Below, in pieces: positions 61,721-64,000 of a stretch of 64,000 nt of DNA (its first letter is position 1; each line of letters starts with the position of its first letter). Made by a program: the position numbers and the translations under genes. Source of the DNA: Anthopleura xanthogrammica (taxonomy: Eukaryota > Cnidaria > Anthozoa > Actiniaria > Actiniidae); NCBI GenBank assembly GCA_964019055.1, contig OZ025223.1:4070625-4134624 (forward strand), written 5' to 3'. The notes below the pieces were generated by a model, which saw only the letters and a program-made list of their open reading frames with translations, was not told the DNA's origin and ran no database searches.

Positions 61721-61863
61721 TACGCGCAACGATTAAAATCTCGCGGCACTTACTAGATACCCTGGTCTTGCTATCACATCAACACTAAGCGCATGTTTTA
61801 CCAGTTTCGGGGATTCAGGTAGGCTCAGATTTCAGCCGTCGGGGTTTTGTACGCGCCCTCGAT

Positions 61864-62717
61864 ACCCTGAAACAACCTCTGGGCTGAACTAAGTCAGGGC
61901 ATGGCTAACTCACAGATCGAACCCTGAAACAACCTCTTGGCTGATCTAAGTCAGGGCATGGCTAACTCACAGATCGAACCCTGAAACAACCTCTTGGCTG
62001 ATCTAAGTCAGGGCATGGCTAACTCACAGATTGAACCCTGAAACAACTTCTGGGCTGATCTAAGTCAGGGCATGGCTAACTCACAGATAGAACCCTGAAA
62101 CAACCTCTGGGCTGATCTAAGTCAGGGCATGGCTAACTCACAGATAGAACCCTGAAACAACCTCTGGGCTGATCTAAGTCAGGGCATGGCTAACTCACAG
62201 ATAGAACCCTGAAACAACCTCTGGGCTGATCTAAGTCAGGGCACGGCTAACTCACAGATAGAACCCTGAAACAACCTCTGGGCTGATCTAAGTCAGGGCA
62301 CGGCTAACTCACAGATAGAACCCTGAAACAACCTCTTGGCTGATCTAAGTCATGGCATGGCTAACTCACAGATCGAACCCTGAAACAACCTCTGGGCTGA
62401 TCTAAGTCATGGCATGGCTAACTCACAGATCGAACCCTGAAACAACCTCTGGGCTGATCTAAGTCATGGCACGGCTAACTCACAGATCAAACCCTGAAAC
62501 AACCTCTGTGCTGATCTAAGTCAGGGCACAGCTAACTCACAGGTCGAATTAGAATTTAGCTTGTTAGGTTTTGCGGAGGGAGGAAAACCAGAGAAAATTC
62601 CTCGCATCAAGGGAGAGACCTAACAAACTCTACTCACATGTGATACCAATTTCAGAAATCGAACCCGAGACCTCTGGGGTGAGAGGCGAGTGCCCTATCA
62701 CTACACCACCCTTGATT
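61864..62717 (-). mobile_element. tRNA-derived SINE with a tail of about 12 copies of the 57-bp repeat
   Basis: On the minus strand: tRNA-like head (TGGTGTAGTGATAGGGCACT region, box B GGTTCGATTTC) at about 62717-62655; body with CTTGATGCGAGGAATTTTCT and TTTTCCTCCCTCCGCAAAAC; then GACCTGTGAGTTAGC leading straight into the 57-bp array (62560-61864). Array units differ by a few bases (GGGCATGG or GGGCACGG; CTTGGC or CTGGGC). This is the most complete copy of the family in the window. Confidence 0.8.
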
Positions 62718-62874
62718 CCTCAATTTTGATCAACAGTCGTCGTCACTGGGTTGGACGGCGGAAAAGATCCGAAGACTAAAAAGTAATGACCGGATTTATT
62801 TTTTTTAACTCTTAAGAGTCATTAAAAAAAAGAATTAATATTGTTTTCAGCCATTTTAAAATCATTGATTTAAA

Positions 62875-63206
62875 TTAAAGGGGCACTTGGATGAAAACGC
62901 CCCATATTTTGAAAGTCCGAATATGACTCAATCATGATTATGAAAACCAGATTGGCAAAAATTTTAGCCTGGGAGCCACTCGCAGTTGAGAAATTTTGGT
63001 TTAAAAACTAAAAGAACAATAGGGTTGAGTAAATGACGTCATTTACTCACAATTTAGATGCTGAAAAAAATATATAATTTTTATCTGCAAATTTTGACTG
63101 TGAAGAAAATATGTTGCTTGGCTACTATTGGGGCCATATAGATAAGTTTAACCAAGTTTCAAGTCATTTCCATTTTTCATCGATTTTCATCCAAGTGCCC
63201 CTTTAA
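62875..63206. mobile_element. TTAA-flanked MITE (piggyBac-like), copy 2
   Basis: TTAA at 62875-62878, AGGGGCACTTGGATGAAAA at the left, CATCCAAGTGCCCCT then TTAA (63203-63206) at the right; 324 bp between. The inside matches 56845-57190 in reverse orientation (for example TGAGTAAATGACGTCATTTA, itself palindromic) with small deletions. Confidence 0.9.
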
Positions 63207-63216
63207 GTACAAGCAC

Positions 63217-63264
<48 letters not shown>
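63217..63264. repeat. (ACG)n microsatellite
   Basis: About 15 ACG units directly after the TTAA-flanked MITE, followed by an ATT/ATC-rich tail. The poly-arginine frame on the minus strand is an artefact of it. Confidence 0.98.
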
Positions 63265-63265
<1 letters not shown>

Positions 63266-63463
63266 TTATTATTATCATTATATATTATTCTCATTATTAA
63301 TAGAATCAGATCTGGGAGAAGTTCCCTGGGTGCCCAAACCTTCAAGGGATACCTTAAAAATGCAGGAATAGTACCTATGAGAGCATGTCCCATATCTCCA
63401 CTGCACTAACTGCACCTTAGGATCCCTAGAATCCCTATTGTATTTATAATTTTATCATAAAAT

Positions 63464-63918
63464 CTATCTAAATCCAATAAGTGTTTTGACATCATTTAAC
63501 GTAACACTGGCCAGCTCGCGAGCTTTTGCAGCCCCATTCTGGAGTTTTTCTTCAACATACGAATCTTGTTTGGTCAGCTTTTCAATTTCCTGCCTTATTG
63601 GACTTAAGTTTTGTACTATTAAATCCGTAAGGTCTTCTTTGAACACAGATTTAAAGCGTTCAATGTTATGATACCTGGTGCAGACAGTTTCTATGGTTTC
63701 CTCACTCAAGGCACAGTAGATGTCAATCAAGTTACTCACCCCAGGCCTCCCCTCTGGGTCATAGCTGATGTGGTTGTCAGAGTCGGTGATGGACTTTTTG
63801 ATTTTGGATTTGATGGTATCTGGGGTGTCGTCAAGCTCAATCCGCGAGAGATGATTGGGGTCTGATTTACTCATCTTTTTCGTGGGATCCCGAAGGCTCA
63901 TCACCCGAGTCATTTTAC
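63464..63918 (-). CDS. WARS2: Mitochondrial-type tryptophanyl-tRNA synthetase, last exon (partial)
   Basis: The enzyme charges tRNA-Trp with tryptophan using ATP; the bacterial-type form is mitochondrial in animals. This final exon starts after a TTAAG acceptor at 63919 and encodes about 151 residues to the stop at 63464. It has the class I signature KKMSKSDPNH in the context RVMSLRDPTKKMSKSDPNH, then ISYDPEGRPGVSNLIDIY and the C-terminal helix KLQNGAAKARELASVTLNDV, all as in bacterial TrpRS and WARS2. The Rossmann-fold part with HIGH lies beyond the right edge. The cytosolic WARS1 type differs in these blocks. Methionine at 63913 is internal, not the start. Confidence 0.93.
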
Positions 63919-64000
63919 CTTAATAGAAAAGAAAAATAAGATAGAAAAGTGAAGGAATGAAAAACAAGAAATTAACTTTGTGTTATTTAAATATCTCCAG

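Larger units (their letters stand above)
60654..63463. other. Spacer between the B4GALNT-like and WARS2-like genes
   Basis: No gene is seen. It holds, in order: AT-rich plain sequence (60.7-61.7 kb), the ETS-CRE patch, the SINE with its 57-bp array (61864-62717), the second TTAA-flanked MITE, and an ACG microsatellite. Confidence 0.7.

Noticed and set aside
62655..62717. Functional tRNA gene
   Set aside because: Box A and B are present but the arms do not fold into a cloverleaf that I can close, and the segment is fused to a SINE body.
63187..63393. Protein with a poly-arginine block
   Set aside because: It is made by the (ACG)n microsatellite and the flanking MITE end.

Overview
This window is nuclear DNA of an invertebrate animal. 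The genes are split by many GT-AG introns, the protein families are metazoan (FOXO, NPAT, TEX11, PA14-bearing beta-1,4-GalNAc transferase), the base composition is AT-rich, and introns and spacers are full of short palindromic (MITE-like) elements, tRNA-derived SINEs and minisatellites. An anthozoan cnidarian (coral or anemone) fits best, but that is inference; no single feature proves it. Layout, left to right: (1) 45-8279, minus strand: 5' two thirds or so of an NPAT-like gene, the S-phase histone-gene coactivator, cut by the left edge, with an E2F-like site just upstream of its ATG. Its introns hold a 1.65 kb foldback element, several MITEs and an array of a 57-bp repeat. (2) 8280-21053: 12.7 kb without a recognisable gene. 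(3) 21054-22831, minus strand: a complete two-exon FOXO gene with all three AKT-type sites. (4) 22832-39397: 16.5 kb without a recognisable gene, holding a base-perfect composite duplication of about 1.4 kb, a 150-bp tandem repeat and more 57-bp arrays. (5) 39398-42937, minus strand: a five-exon gene for an unrecognised 210-residue protein. (6) 43997-56047, plus strand: a complete 33-coding-exon TEX11/SPO22/ZIP4 meiotic gene whose exon phases all agree (923 residues). Genes 5 and 6 are head-to-head and share a promoter of at most about 500 bp with a perfect palindromic E2F site and ETS sites, which suggests that the unknown protein may also work in germ cells. (7) 57322-60653, minus strand: a complete three-exon B4GALNT3/4-like glycosyltransferase, bracketed by two oppositely oriented copies of a TTAA-flanked MITE. 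(8) 63464-63918, minus strand: the last exon of a mitochondrial-type tryptophanyl-tRNA synthetase (WARS2-like), cut by the right edge. The most unusual structures are a SINE family whose 3' tail is a variable array of a 57-bp repeat, the exactly repeated B-A'-B' block at 28.8-31.2 kb, the 32-bp duplication of a TEX11 splice acceptor, a duplicated TEX11 mini-exon with a 15-nt in-frame gap, and the foldback element with an internal 204-codon reading frame.
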